A stretch of DNA of 6,142 bases from Myxococcales bacterium (GCA_003159055.1 PMLH01000148.1:1-6142); one strand, 5' to 3'. Shown: positions 1 to 5,982, numbered from the stretch's first letter. A program made the numbers and translations. The notes: generated by a model from the letters alone, not told the origin.

Positions 1-593
1 TGCATTGCAAAGAGATCATGAGTCGTGACGTCCAATGGATCCTGCCGCGCGAAACCGTGGCGGGGGCCGCCAAGTTGATGGCTTTCCACAACGTTGGCTT
101 CTTGCCCGTATGCACTGCCGACGGCAAGCCGATCGGTGTGATCACGGACCGAGACATCGCTTTGCGCGTAATCGGCAAGGACCGACTCGCAGCGCAGACT
201 CTCGTGGAAGACGTGATGTCACCGACGCTGCGATCCGTGGCAGCCGACTGTCCAGTGGACCGCGCTGGCGAGGTCATGAGCGAGGCGAGAGTGTCGCGGC
301 TGCTGGTGCTGGATGAGGGCGGGCGTCTCACTGGCGTGGTCAGCGTGGGGGACCTGCTTGTCCACGCGCCTGGAAAGAATGCCCTGGAGACGGCTCGGGG
401 TATCTACGCGAGGGAAATGAGCGATCGGTCAAAAGGCCACCCGCACCAGGGAACGAAACCGAAACCCGAGTATTTCCATGGTGCCCGCGACCTCTCGCCC
501 GACCACGACGTGGTCGCGGAGAACCCTGCGCGCATCGAGGCCAACAGCGTGGTCCACGGCGGCACCAACGACCTGAAGGAATTCCCGGCGTAG
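1..593 (+). CDS. CBS-domain pair protein (5' end cut by window edge)
   Basis: Two CBS repeats form a Bateman module, which in known families binds adenine nucleotides and acts as an energy or redox sensor. Numbering from the ATG at 18, CBS1 spans about residues 1-60 and contains GVITDRD (40-46). CBS2 spans about 63-115 and contains GVVSVGD (106-112). A hydrophilic tail of about 70 residues follows (rich in His, Pro, Asp, with an EYFHGARDLSPDHD stretch) and matches no domain I recognise. There is no membrane segment or fused enzyme, so it is a stand-alone cytoplasmic CBS protein. The frame stays open to position 3 and reads HCKEI before the ATG at 18. The resulting CKEIMSRDV matches the usual opening of such proteins, so the real start probably lies a few codons before the window and the ATG at 18 is internal. 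Partner unknown. Family call is firm, role is not. Confidence 0.88.
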   Translation, partial: HCKEIMSRDVQWILPRETVAGAAKLMAFHNVGFLPVCTADGKPIGVITDRDIALRVIGKDRLAAQTLVEDVMSPTLRSVAADCPVDRAGEVMSEARVSRLLVLDEGGRLTGVVSVGDLLVHAPGKNALETARGIYAREMSDRSKGHPHQGTKPKPEYFHGARDLSPDHDVVAENPARIEANSVVHGGTNDLKEFPA

Positions 594-719
594 GGTCGCG
601 CTGGCGGGAATAGGCCCAAGAGTCCCGGTAAGCTCGACAAAACCTCAGGGCCAACTGACGCCGTATGCCCAAATGTGACTCCGCTATGACGGTATCCTGA
701 CACAGGAACGCGTATGAAG

Positions 720-734
720 TCCTCACGATGAGGA
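720..734. repeat. Short perfect inverted repeat TCCTCA-CGA-TGAGGA
   Basis: Two 6-base arms flank a 3-base loop, 75 bases before the radical SAM start codon. No T-tract follows, so it is not a standard intrinsic terminator. It could be an operator half-site pair or a leader hairpin, but a repeat this short can also arise by chance. Confidence 0.3.
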
Positions 735-796
735 TCCCTTGCCTGTGCCCTGCATCCCGGCGAGCCCACTCGGGACTTGAGATCACTCTCCGGACG

Positions 797-802
797 GGAA
801 GG
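797..802 (+). promoter_or_regulatory. Ribosome binding site GGAAGG fixing the start at 810
   Basis: GGAAGG lies 7 bases before the ATG at 810, whereas the in-frame TTG at 777 has no comparable site. This sets the start of the radical SAM protein. Confidence 0.7.
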
Positions 803-809
803 TGACGAA

Positions 810-2282
810 ATGGGTGTGCCGCGCCTCTACTTGATCAATCCGACGAATCCATTGGTCAGCTGTGTCGCGGCCAAGGAGAATCGCTGGAACAAATACCGCA
901 TCTGGAAGCCGCTCAGCTTGCTGGTGCTGGCCCGTGTGACGCCGCCCGAGTGGGAGGTCACTATCTTGGACGAGAACCTCCGCAGGCCGGACTACGCTGC
1001 CTTGCCCCGGCCGGATCTGGTCGGTATCACGGCGTTCACATCGCAGGCGCCTCGGGCCTATCAAATTGCAGCGCACTTTCGCGGGTTGGGCGTTCCCGTC
1101 GTGATGGGGGGCATCCACGCCACCATGTGCGTGGACGAAGTCCTGGATCGGGTAGACTCGGTCGTGAGTCGGGAGGCGGAGACCATCTGGCCGCGGGTGC
1201 TCAAGGATGCGCAAGCGGGCACGCTAGAGCGTCACTATGACGGCGGCCATGTCCCGGTGGAGGATCTCGTTCCTGCGCGCCAGGATCTGCTGCCCGAGGG
1301 CTACGCCTTCGGGACCATCCAGACCACGCGGGGCTGTCCTCTCAATTGTAGCTTTTGCAGCGTTACGACGTTCAATGGCGCCCAGTATCGACAGCGTCCC
1401 GTCGAGGACGTCGTGCGTGAGTTCGGGACGATACCGGAAAAGCGCGTTCTGGTCGTCGATGACAACCTCGTCGGTATTCGCCGAGACCACATCGCCCGTG
1501 CCAAGCAACTGTTTCGTGCCCTGGCCAAGGCGAAACTGCGCAAGCAATGGATCGCCCAAGCCACTATCAATTTTGCTGACGACGACGAACTGATGTCGCT
1601 GGCTTGGAAGGCCGGGTGCCGTGGGGTCTTCATTGGCTTCGAATCCTCGACGGCTGAAGGTCTGCGTGAGCTCGGCAAGAAATTCAATTTGGGGTCCGAT
1701 CGGGACTTTCCTGCTTCCGTGCGCCGCATTCAACGGCATAGGATCCTGGTCATGGGCTCTTTCATCATGGGCCTCGACGTCGACCAGGCAGGCATCGGAG
1801 AGCGCATAGCCGACACGGCCAAACGATACGGCGTCGACAGCTTGAATGCGCTGTTCCTGACTCCCCTTCCTGGCACGCGCCTGTGGGACCAGATGAAAAG
1901 TGAGGGCCGCATTGCCCTCAATGCCTACCCTGAGGATTGGCGTTACTACACCCTGACCTTCCCGGTCGCCCACTACCGCTGCCTGTCGTCCGATGCCGTG
2001 ATCCAGGAAATGATCGACTGCAATCGGATCTTCTACTCCATGCCGGGTGTCGTGCGCCGGGTATGGAGCTCGTTTTGGCAGCGCCGAAAACCCCTCATCA
2101 ATCTCGTGGCCAATCTCTCCACGCGCAACAACAGTCGTGTCGAATGCAAGGCCTATGCGGACTTCCGGAAGCAATTCCCGATCTCTTCCCACTTCCCGCC
2201 ACCTGCCTTGGACCGCGGAGCATTACAAGGCGACACAGTCGCCGAGGGCCAGCGGTCCCAAGAGCAGGCATGTTCTGGGTGA
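810..2282 (+). CDS. B12-binding-domain radical SAM protein, product unknown
   Basis: 490 residues. The N-terminal part (about 1-140) looks like a cobalamin-binding Rossmann domain, with DLVGITAFTSQA (69-80) and VVMGGIHATMCVDE (97-110). The usual DxHxxG cobalt-ligand motif is not visible, as in many members of this superfamily. The radical SAM core follows, with CxxxCxxC at Cys176, Cys180 and Cys183 (RGCPLNCSFC) to hold the 4Fe-4S cluster, VLVVDDNLVG (213-222) and GVFIGFES (272-279). The C-terminal part, from TPLPGTRLWD (351-360), resembles the DUF4070-type extension of this group. Known relatives methylate or rearrange unactivated carbons, for example hopanoid C-methylases and BchE-like enzymes; the substrate cannot be read from the sequence. 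The ATG at 810 was chosen over the upstream TTG at 777 because GGAAGG at 797-802 sits 7 bases before it and the conserved domain starts at once. It is convergent with the lipoprotein gene, 20 bases away. Confidence 0.9.
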   Translation: MGVPRLYLINPTNPLVSCVAAKENRWNKYRIWKPLSLLVLARVTPPEWEVTILDENLRRPDYAALPRPDLVGITAFTSQAPRAYQIAAHFRGLGVPVVMGGIHATMCVDEVLDRVDSVVSREAETIWPRVLKDAQAGTLERHYDGGHVPVEDLVPARQDLLPEGYAFGTIQTTRGCPLNCSFCSVTTFNGAQYRQRPVEDVVREFGTIPEKRVLVVDDNLVGIRRDHIARAKQLFRALAKAKLRKQWIAQATINFADDDELMSLAWKAGCRGVFIGFESSTAEGLRELGKKFNLGSDRDFPASVRRIQRHRILVMGSFIMGLDVDQAGIGERIADTAKRYGVDSLNALFLTPLPGTRLWDQMKSEGRIALNAYPEDWRYYTLTFPVAHYRCLSSDAVIQEMIDCNRIFYSMPGVVRRVWSSFWQRRKPLINLVANLSTRNNSRVECKAYADFRKQFPISSHFPPPALDRGALQGDTVAEGQRSQEQACSG

Positions 2283-2302
2283 AGCGGGCGCATGGTCAGC
2301 TG

Positions 2303-2782
2303 TCAGGGCGCAATCTTGTCGCTAAGCCATTGTCGCGTCTCATCGACGGAGTTTCTCAAAGCGACGTATGACTGCCGAAATCCACCCGTTGCACCGCTCC
2401 ACGTCGACTCGGTCGCGCTCTCTGTCTGGGCAAGGAGCGTCTTTGCCTGAGAGAATTTCTCGCGTGCGGTCTTGAGCTTGGCCTTGGCGTCGGCCTTTGC
2501 TGCGCCGCCGGAGCTCTCAATCTTGGCAGCGAGCCGGTCCAACTCTTCCTGGAGCGCGACCAGGTCCTTGTTCATCGAGGTGACAAATTCTGCCCTCCTT
2601 GCGTAGGCATAATCCGCCATCGCATGTGCCGCCTCTTTGGTTTCGGCCTTTGCCTTGTCGAGCAGAACAGATGCGGTGTCGTCGGTCCTTGTGTCGGCGG
2701 TTGGTTCCTGGGCCGTCGATTTGCAGCCCACGGCAAGGGCGCCGACGAGGAGGAACGGAATAAGTACCTTCTGGTGTGTCAT
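2303..2782 (-). CDS. Coiled-coil lipoprotein, sll1863-type stress-response family
   Basis: 159 residues. The N-terminus has a lipoprotein signal: a basic residue at 5, a hydrophobic core (6-18) and the lipobox LAVGC with the lipidated Cys at 20. The mature part is about 140 residues, almost entirely charged helix (about 36-120) with heptad-like spacing, then a conserved-looking tail: ESATESTW (121-128), GGFRQSYVALR (133-143) and RQWLSDKIAP at the very end. From memory this tail and the YAYARRAEFV segment (58-67) match proteins annotated as sll1863 family stress response proteins, named after a Synechocystis gene; biochemical function is unknown. Residue +2 after the Cys is Lys rather than Asp, so outer-membrane sorting is plausible if the usual Gram-negative rule applies. 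Its only obvious promoter is the sigma-54 site upstream of the 56-residue gene; the 50-base gap between the two genes shows none. Confidence 0.85.
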   Translation of the reverse strand: MTHQKVLIPFLLVGALAVGCKSTAQEPTADTRTDDTASVLLDKAKAETKEAAHAMADYAYARRAEFVTSMNKDLVALQEELDRLAAKIESSGGAAKADAKAKLKTAREKFSQAKTLLAQTESATESTWSGATGGFRQSYVALRNSVDETRQWLSDKIAP

Positions 2783-2832
2783 AGTCTTTGCCTCGGTTAG
2801 GTTTCGGGACCGCGTTCGATATCGTGTTGACG

Positions 2833-3003
2833 CTACGACGGCCGCGCGACCGCCAAATTCCGCCCGCGCAACAAGATGTGCGCCACGGTCTGCGTGGCCA
2901 GATGGGACACCTCCCGCGGATCGAGGCTGTACTGCGCGGCCTTGTCGAAGACGGTCAGGATGAGCTCGCCGAGCGGAACGGTCTTTTGACTCTGGGTTTT
3001 CAC
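2833..3003 (-). CDS. Small conserved-looking helical protein, 56 residues
   Basis: Starting from GTG at 3003 the product is 56 residues with a compact amphipathic segment VPLGELILTVFDKAAQYSLD (9-28), then PREVSHLATQTVAHILLRGR (29-48). I know this pattern (PLG-LI--VFD-A--Y--DPREVS-LAT--V) only as unnamed small proteins; no enzyme motif or signal peptide is visible. The frame stays open to a GTG at 3081 and an ATG at 3069, but GTG at 3003 is better. AGAAAGG at 3013-3019 (minus strand) lies 9 bases before it, the extra residues look non-conserved, and the predicted sigma-54 transcription start near 3075 falls after 3081 and leaves only about 6 bases before 3069. It precedes the lipoprotein by 50 bases on the same strand, so a two-gene transcript is likely. 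Function unknown. Confidence 0.68.
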   Translation of the reverse strand: MKTQSQKTVPLGELILTVFDKAAQYSLDPREVSHLATQTVAHILLRGRNLAVARPS

Positions 3004-3012
3004 GATTTTCTG

Positions 3013-3019
3013 CCTTTCT
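3013..3019 (-). promoter_or_regulatory. Ribosome binding site AGAAAGG for the GTG at 3003
   Basis: On the minus strand AGAAAGG precedes the GTG start at 3003 by 9 bases. This favours the short 56-residue product over the longer in-frame starts at 3069 and 3081, which have weaker or badly spaced sites. Confidence 0.55.
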
Positions 3020-3085
3020 TGGGATGCGCGTTTCGCTCCGGTTTGCAACGGTTGCGCAGCGCCTTTCATCTCCACACGCACCTAC

Positions 3086-3101
3086 AGCACGTTCCGCGCC
3101 A
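3086..3101 (-). promoter_or_regulatory. Sigma-54 (-24/-12) promoter for the 56-residue/lipoprotein pair
   Basis: The minus strand reads TGGCGCG-GAAC-GTGCT against the known consensus TGGCACG-N4-TTGCW. The essential GG and GC pairs have the required spacing; the two deviations are A to G in the -24 box and T to G in the -12 box. The predicted transcription start is near 3075, giving a leader of about 72 bases to the GTG at 3003. It lies in the divergent region beside a sigma-54 activator gene, which raises its credibility. Confidence 0.6.
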
Positions 3102-3195
3102 TCATTTAGAAGGCAATGAATTCAATATGTTGGGGCGCTGGCGCGTCTTGGTGCTGGCCTGTTCATTCAAGGTGACGTACTTTTCCCATCAATTC

Positions 3196-3203
3196 GAAGG
3201 AGA
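3196..3203 (+). promoter_or_regulatory. Strong ribosome binding site GAAGGAGA before the activator
   Basis: GAAGGAGA is close to the ideal Shine-Dalgarno sequence. Four candidate starts follow in frame: GTG 3204, ATG 3207, GTG 3210 and ATG 3213. GTG 3204 is too close. ATG 3207 (4 bases after AAGGAG) and ATG 3213 (10 bases) both remain possible; they differ by two residues only. Confidence 0.65.
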
Positions 3204-3206
3204 GTG

Positions 3207-4865
3207 ATGGTGATGCTGGCGGGCGATCTCGACCATAAGGAACTGCTGGAGCTGGACCCCGAGGGAGGCGTGATTCGCTTCGCCGGACAGCGGGCGTTGC
3301 TGCTCGACGCGGTGGCAATGGGACTTCTGCGCAAGTACCTCGTCGAGAACTTCGGCGTCACCGCCGCTCGGACGGTCCTAACCCAGTTCGGCTTCGCCCA
3401 CGGTTGGCGCATGGCCGAGGCCATGCAGACGGAATTCAAGTGGCGAAGCCCCGAGGAGTGGCAGCGCGCGGGTGCCCGCATCCACACCCTCGAAGGCCTC
3501 TTTCACATGGAACCGGGCAGTCAAGGGCTCCTTTCCAAAGACGGCGTGATGTTGCTGACCTGCTACGAGGCCGAGCAGCACCTCTTGCACTTCGGTCGCT
3601 CCGACGTGCCTGAATGCTGGACCATCTGCGGCCTCAGCAGCGGCTACATCAGCCGCAGCTCCGGCAAGGAAATCTACGTCCTGGAAGACCGTTGCCTGGG
3701 CAAGGGCGATGCGGCTTGCCACCTGATTGGGCGAACGCGCGAGGAATGGGGAGACGAGCGGGCCGAAGAGCTGCGCTTCTTCGAGCCACATCGGCTTAAG
3801 GACTGTCTCGATGTCTCCCTAGAGCGGGTCATTGAGACGTTGAAGACAACCGAACAGAAGCTGCGCGTGCACCGCCGTGCGCTGGTTCGGGTGGCGGTCG
3901 ATGTCGAGGAGCCGCTCGGGATCGTGGCCAAGAGCGTCGCGATGGCCCAGCTGGTGGATCTGGCGCGCCGGGTGGCGAAAGTCGACTCCACCGTGCTCAT
4001 CACCGGCGAGAGCGGATCGGGTAAGGAGCGGGTCGCGCGGCTTGTCCACGAGGAGTCCACGCGCGCGTCGGGGCCGTTCGTCGCAGTCAACTGCGGCGCT
4101 ATCACGGAAACCCTCCTCGAGAGCGAGCTCTTCGGTCATGCACGGGGCGCCTTCACGGGCGCCACCCAGGACCGACCGGGCCTCTTCGAGGCAGCCAACT
4201 GTGGGACACTTCTGCTGGACGAAGTCGGCGAGGTTTCGCCAGGCATGCAGGTCAAGCTGCTGCGGGCGCTGCAAGAGCGGGAGATTCGGCGCGTCGGTGA
4301 AAACAAGAGCAGGAAGGTCGACGTGCGCGTCTTGGCCGCAACCAACCGCGACCTTGCCCGCGGTGTGACGGCCGGCGATTTTCGGCAGGATCTCTACTAC
4401 CGGCTCAAGGTCGTCGAGTTGCACGTGCCGCCACTGCGCGAGCGCCGCGACGATGTGCTTCCGCTCGCCCGGGTCCTGCTGGCAAACGCTGCGCTGCAGA
4501 TGAAGCGCAAGATCGCTGGCCTTGCCCCGAGCGCCGCCGACCAACTCTTGCGCTACGAGTGGCCAGGCAACGTGCGCGAGCTCGAAAACACCATGGAGCG
4601 CGCCGTCGCGCTCGCACGCGGAAGTCGGGTGGAGTTTGAGGATCTGCCTGAGGAGATTCGCCAGGCGTTTCCTACTCCACTGGCCACCAAGGGGAAGGTC
4701 CGGCCGCTCGACCAAGTCGAGAAGGAGTACATCCTCGCCGCCTTGGAATTGAACGACGGCAACCAGACCCACACCGCCGAGCAGCTCTGCATCGGCTCAG
4801 CGACGCTGTACCGCAAGCTCAAAAGTTACGGCTTGATCGGCAAGAAGCACGCGGCTTCGGGCTGA
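3207..4865 (+). CDS. XylR/DmpR-type sigma-54-dependent transcriptional activator (XylR_N-V4R-AAA+-HTH)
   Basis: 552 residues in the domain order of XylR, DmpR and MopR, which sense small aromatic or lipophilic ligands. XylR_N spans about 8-105 and V4R about 110-175. A short charged linker (about 203-225) leads to the AAA+ domain (about 232-470), with Walker A GESGSGKE (267-274), the sigma-54 contact loop GAFTGA intact (314-319), Walker B LLLDE (335-339) and FRQDLYYRL with the probable arginine fingers (392-400). A Fis-type HTH (about 519-543) includes [12 protein letters not shown]. The V4R zinc site known from MopR (Cys, Glu at +23, Cys at +3, Cys at +8) is conserved here as Cys137, Glu160, Cys163 and Cys171. 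No receiver domain is present, so control is by ligand and not by a sensor kinase. The ligand is unknown; no aromatic catabolic genes are nearby. Two sigma-54 promoters flank the gene and are its likely targets. Confidence 0.93.
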   Translation: MVMLAGDLDHKELLELDPEGGVIRFAGQRALLLDAVAMGLLRKYLVENFGVTAARTVLTQFGFAHGWRMAEAMQTEFKWRSPEEWQRAGARIHTLEGLFHMEPGSQGLLSKDGVMLLTCYEAEQHLLHFGRSDVPECWTICGLSSGYISRSSGKEIYVLEDRCLGKGDAACHLIGRTREEWGDERAEELRFFEPHRLKDCLDVSLERVIETLKTTEQKLRVHRRALVRVAVDVEEPLGIVAKSVAMAQLVDLARRVAKVDSTVLITGESGSGKERVARLVHEESTRASGPFVAVNCGAITETLLESELFGHARGAFTGATQDRPGLFEAANCGTLLLDEVGEVSPGMQVKLLRALQEREIRRVGENKSRKVDVRVLAATNRDLARGVTAGDFRQDLYYRLKVVELHVPPLRERRDDVLPLARVLLANAALQMKRKIAGLAPSAADQLLRYEWPGNVRELENTMERAVALARGSRVEFEDLPEEIRQAFPTPLATKGKVRPLDQVEKEYILAALELNDGNQTHTAEQLCIGSATLYRKLKSYGLIGKKHAASG

Positions 4866-4867
4866 CC

Positions 4868-5125
4868 TCAGCGCAACAGCAACCCCGCAACTGCCCAGCT
4901 GCCGCCGATCAGAAGCACCACCCACACGAAGTCGCCACCCCATCCCCAAGCCTGGTGTCGTGAGGCCGCAGCAACATCGGTAAAGCTCGCCCGCACAGCT
5001 CTCCGTCGCTGGATGTATCTCGGAAAGGGCGGTCCCCATCCGCGATAGCTCCACCCGTACCCAACCGGGGATACCAGGAACAGAAACATGAAGGCCATCC
5101 ACACGAACCACAAGGTATTGGTCAT
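4868..5125 (-). CDS. Small two-helix membrane protein, Trp/Gly-rich
   Basis: 85 residues from the ATG at 5125; a TTG directly before it at 5128 is less likely. Two hydrophobic segments (about 4-22 and 66-83) flank a polar loop with a striking GWSYRGWGPPFPRYIQRRR stretch (24-42) and HQAWGWGGDF (58-67). The basic cluster after the first helix suggests that the loop lies in the cytoplasm, with both ends outside. No known family is recognised with certainty; it resembles unnamed small inner-membrane proteins. A near-perfect sigma-54 promoter lies immediately upstream and would give a 17-base leader with AGCGAG as a modest ribosome site. Its stop is 2 bases from that of the convergent activator gene, leaving no room for a terminator between them. 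Function unknown; the regulation suggests an inducible envelope component. Confidence 0.75.
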   Translation of the reverse strand: MTNTLWFVWMAFMFLFLVSPVGYGWSYRGWGPPFPRYIQRRRAVRASFTDVAAASRHQAWGWGGDFVWVVLLIGGSWAVAGLLLR

Positions 5126-5149
5126 CAACGCTCGCTTTCGTTTGTCGGC

Positions 5150-5203
5150 TTAAGCAACGTCGGTGCCAGTCGCCCGACGCGCTCGCCCAGTGTTTTCTTT
5201 CAT
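5150..5203 (-). CDS. Possible 17-residue leader peptide or chance reading frame
   Basis: An ATG at 5203 preceded by AAAGGAAG at 8 bases opens a 17-codon frame (MKENTGRARRATGTDVA) that ends at 5150. The ribosome site is one of the best in the window, which is the only positive evidence. The peptide is basic and polar, without signal or membrane segment. Its last codons overlap the sigma-54 promoter at 5153-5168, so translation and promoter use share the same bases. It lies 41 bases downstream of the hydrolase gene and could be co-transcribed with it. It may well be a chance frame. Confidence 0.22.
   Translation of the reverse strand: MKENTGRARRATGTDVA
5153..5168 (-). promoter_or_regulatory. 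Sigma-54 (-24/-12) promoter for the small membrane protein
   Basis: The minus strand reads TGGCACC-GACG-TTGCT, differing from the consensus TGGCACG-N4-TTGCW at one base only, with correct GG-GC spacing. The predicted transcription start is near 5142, 17 bases before the ATG at 5125. Position, strand and the neighbouring activator gene all agree. The element overlaps the end of a possible 17-residue reading frame (5150-5203). Confidence 0.82.
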
Positions 5204-5244
5204 GCGATGGTCTTCCTTTGGCATCGTCCTTAGCCAAGGCCCAG

Positions 5245-5982
5245 TTACAAGTGTGAAAGGAATTCGTTCAACGCAACGACGACCTCGGTCGGGATCTCGT
5301 GCCCGCCGTCGAACGGGAACCACGTCACCTCGATCCCGGCGGCTGCCATCTCGCTCCGCATGCGATCCGCTGCCTCGAACGACAAGGTGGGATCGGAGCG
5401 GCCGTGCGCGATGAATGCCCGCAGGCCCTTGCGTCGGGCGAAGTTGGCCTTCCACGACGTCTCGTCGACCAGAGTGCCCGAAAGCAACACCAGTGCGCGC
5501 AGGGGCTCGTCCGAGCGAAATGCCACCTGGGCCGCCACCATGGCCCCTTGCGAGAATCCGCCGAGAATGAAGGGCTGCGCAGCCCGGTTTCCCTGCCGGG
5601 CAAGGAGCGCGCGCACGGCCTGGGCAGCGTGCTCGATTCCCGGAGGTTTCTCCGCTGAGAGATCCGCGCCAAGGCCATGGTCGCGGACATCCGCCGCCAG
5701 ATTCAGGGGCCACCAAGCCCGCCCGGCCGGACCACCATCGGTGCGCTTGGCCGCTTCCGGTCCGCGCGGAAACAAGAACCGCGTGCTGCGCGGCAACTCG
5801 ATGGATTTCGCGAACGGAACCCAGTCTCTCTCCGACGAGCAATAGCCGTGCAAAAGAACGAAGGTGGGTGGTCCCTTACCGCCTCGGGTGACCGCGGACA
5901 GCCTGGGAACGCGGGGCTGCCGCGCCATGGCGCTCGTGGCCACGAGAATCCCGAGCAGCAGCGTCGGTAGGCCGGGATTCAA
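5245..5982 (-). CDS. Exported alpha/beta hydrolase, phospholipase/carboxylesterase type
   Basis: 245 residues with the classical catalytic triad: Ser144 in the nucleophile elbow GFSQG (142-146), Asp197 in AHGRSD (192-197) and His228 in GGHEI (226-230). LLHGY (43-47) supplies the usual oxyanion-hole segment. Relatives (Abhydrolase_2) hydrolyse carboxylic esters, including acyl-glycerol and lysophospholipid esters; the substrate here is unknown. The chosen start is TTG at 5982. It overlaps the stop of the upstream gene as TTGA and places a hydrophobic segment (4-18) at the N-terminus followed by SAMA-RQ, a good signal-peptidase site after residue 20. Longer frames up to 6105 are shadows of the upstream PRC-barrel gene, and the ATG at 5928 would remove the signal segment. 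The signal peptide lacks a basic N-terminus, so export is likely but not certain. Translation is probably coupled to the upstream gene. Confidence 0.85.
   Translation of the reverse strand: MNPGLPTLLLGILVATSAMARQPRVPRLSAVTRGGKGPPTFVLLHGYCSSERDWVPFAKSIELPRSTRFLFPRGPEAAKRTDGGPAGRAWWPLNLAADVRDHGLGADLSAEKPPGIEHAAQAVRALLARQGNRAAQPFILGGFSQGAMVAAQVAFRSDEPLRALVLLSGTLVDETSWKANFARRKGLRAFIAHGRSDPTLSFEAADRMRSEMAAAGIEVTWFPFDGGHEIPTEVVVALNEFLSHL

Larger units (their letters stand above)
594..809. other. Intergenic gap before the radical SAM gene
   Basis: There are 216 bases between the CBS gene and the radical SAM start. No believable gene was found on either strand. I looked for -35/-10 and -24/-12 promoters in the direction of the radical SAM gene and found none convincing. 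TCGACA at 634-639 has no -10 partner at normal spacing. The only clear structure is a short inverted repeat at 720-734. The gap is long enough to hold a promoter, so the radical SAM gene is probably not simply co-transcribed with the CBS gene. Confidence 0.5.
3004..3206. other. Divergent regulatory region between 56-residue gene and activator
   Basis: 203 bases lie between divergent genes. It holds the minus-strand sigma-54 promoter (3086-3101) and a relatively AT-rich patch (about 3101-3130) with the perfect palindrome TGAATTCA at 3117-3124. That patch lies just upstream of the promoter and could be a factor binding site, though an 8-base palindrome is weak evidence. No good sigma-70 promoter was recognised for the activator gene itself, so how the activator is expressed is not clear from the sequence. 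Confidence 0.5.

Noticed and set aside
634..698. Sigma-70 promoter built from TCGACA (634-639) and TATCCT (693-698) upstream of the radical SAM gene
   Set aside because: The spacing is far from 16-18 bases and no alternative -10 or -35 partner fits.
1224..2192. Long minus-strand open frame (322 codons) opposite the radical SAM gene
   Set aside because: It is a shadow of a well-supported gene in GC-rich DNA; no domain or motif is seen.
3139..3155. Plus-strand sigma-54-like sequence TGGCGCGTCTTGGTGCT before the activator
   Set aside because: The GG and GC pairs are one base too far apart; spacing between them is strict for sigma-54.
2788..3207. Plus-strand 139-codon frame across the 56-residue gene and the divergent region
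   Set aside because: It lacks a ribosome site and family resemblance, and it lies opposite a better-supported minus-strand gene and promoter.
3819..4772. Long minus-strand open frame (317 codons) opposite the activator
   Set aside because: It mirrors the AAA+ coding sequence and has no recognisable protein features.
5229..5240. Hairpin CCTTGGCTAAGG after the hydrolase as a terminator
   Set aside because: The stem is only about 4 base pairs and no T-tract follows.
5150..5842. Minus-strand 230-codon frame overlapping the hydrolase
   Set aside because: Most of it is an alternative frame of the hydrolase with Arg/Gly-rich noise; only its last codons coincide with the separate 17-codon frame reported above.
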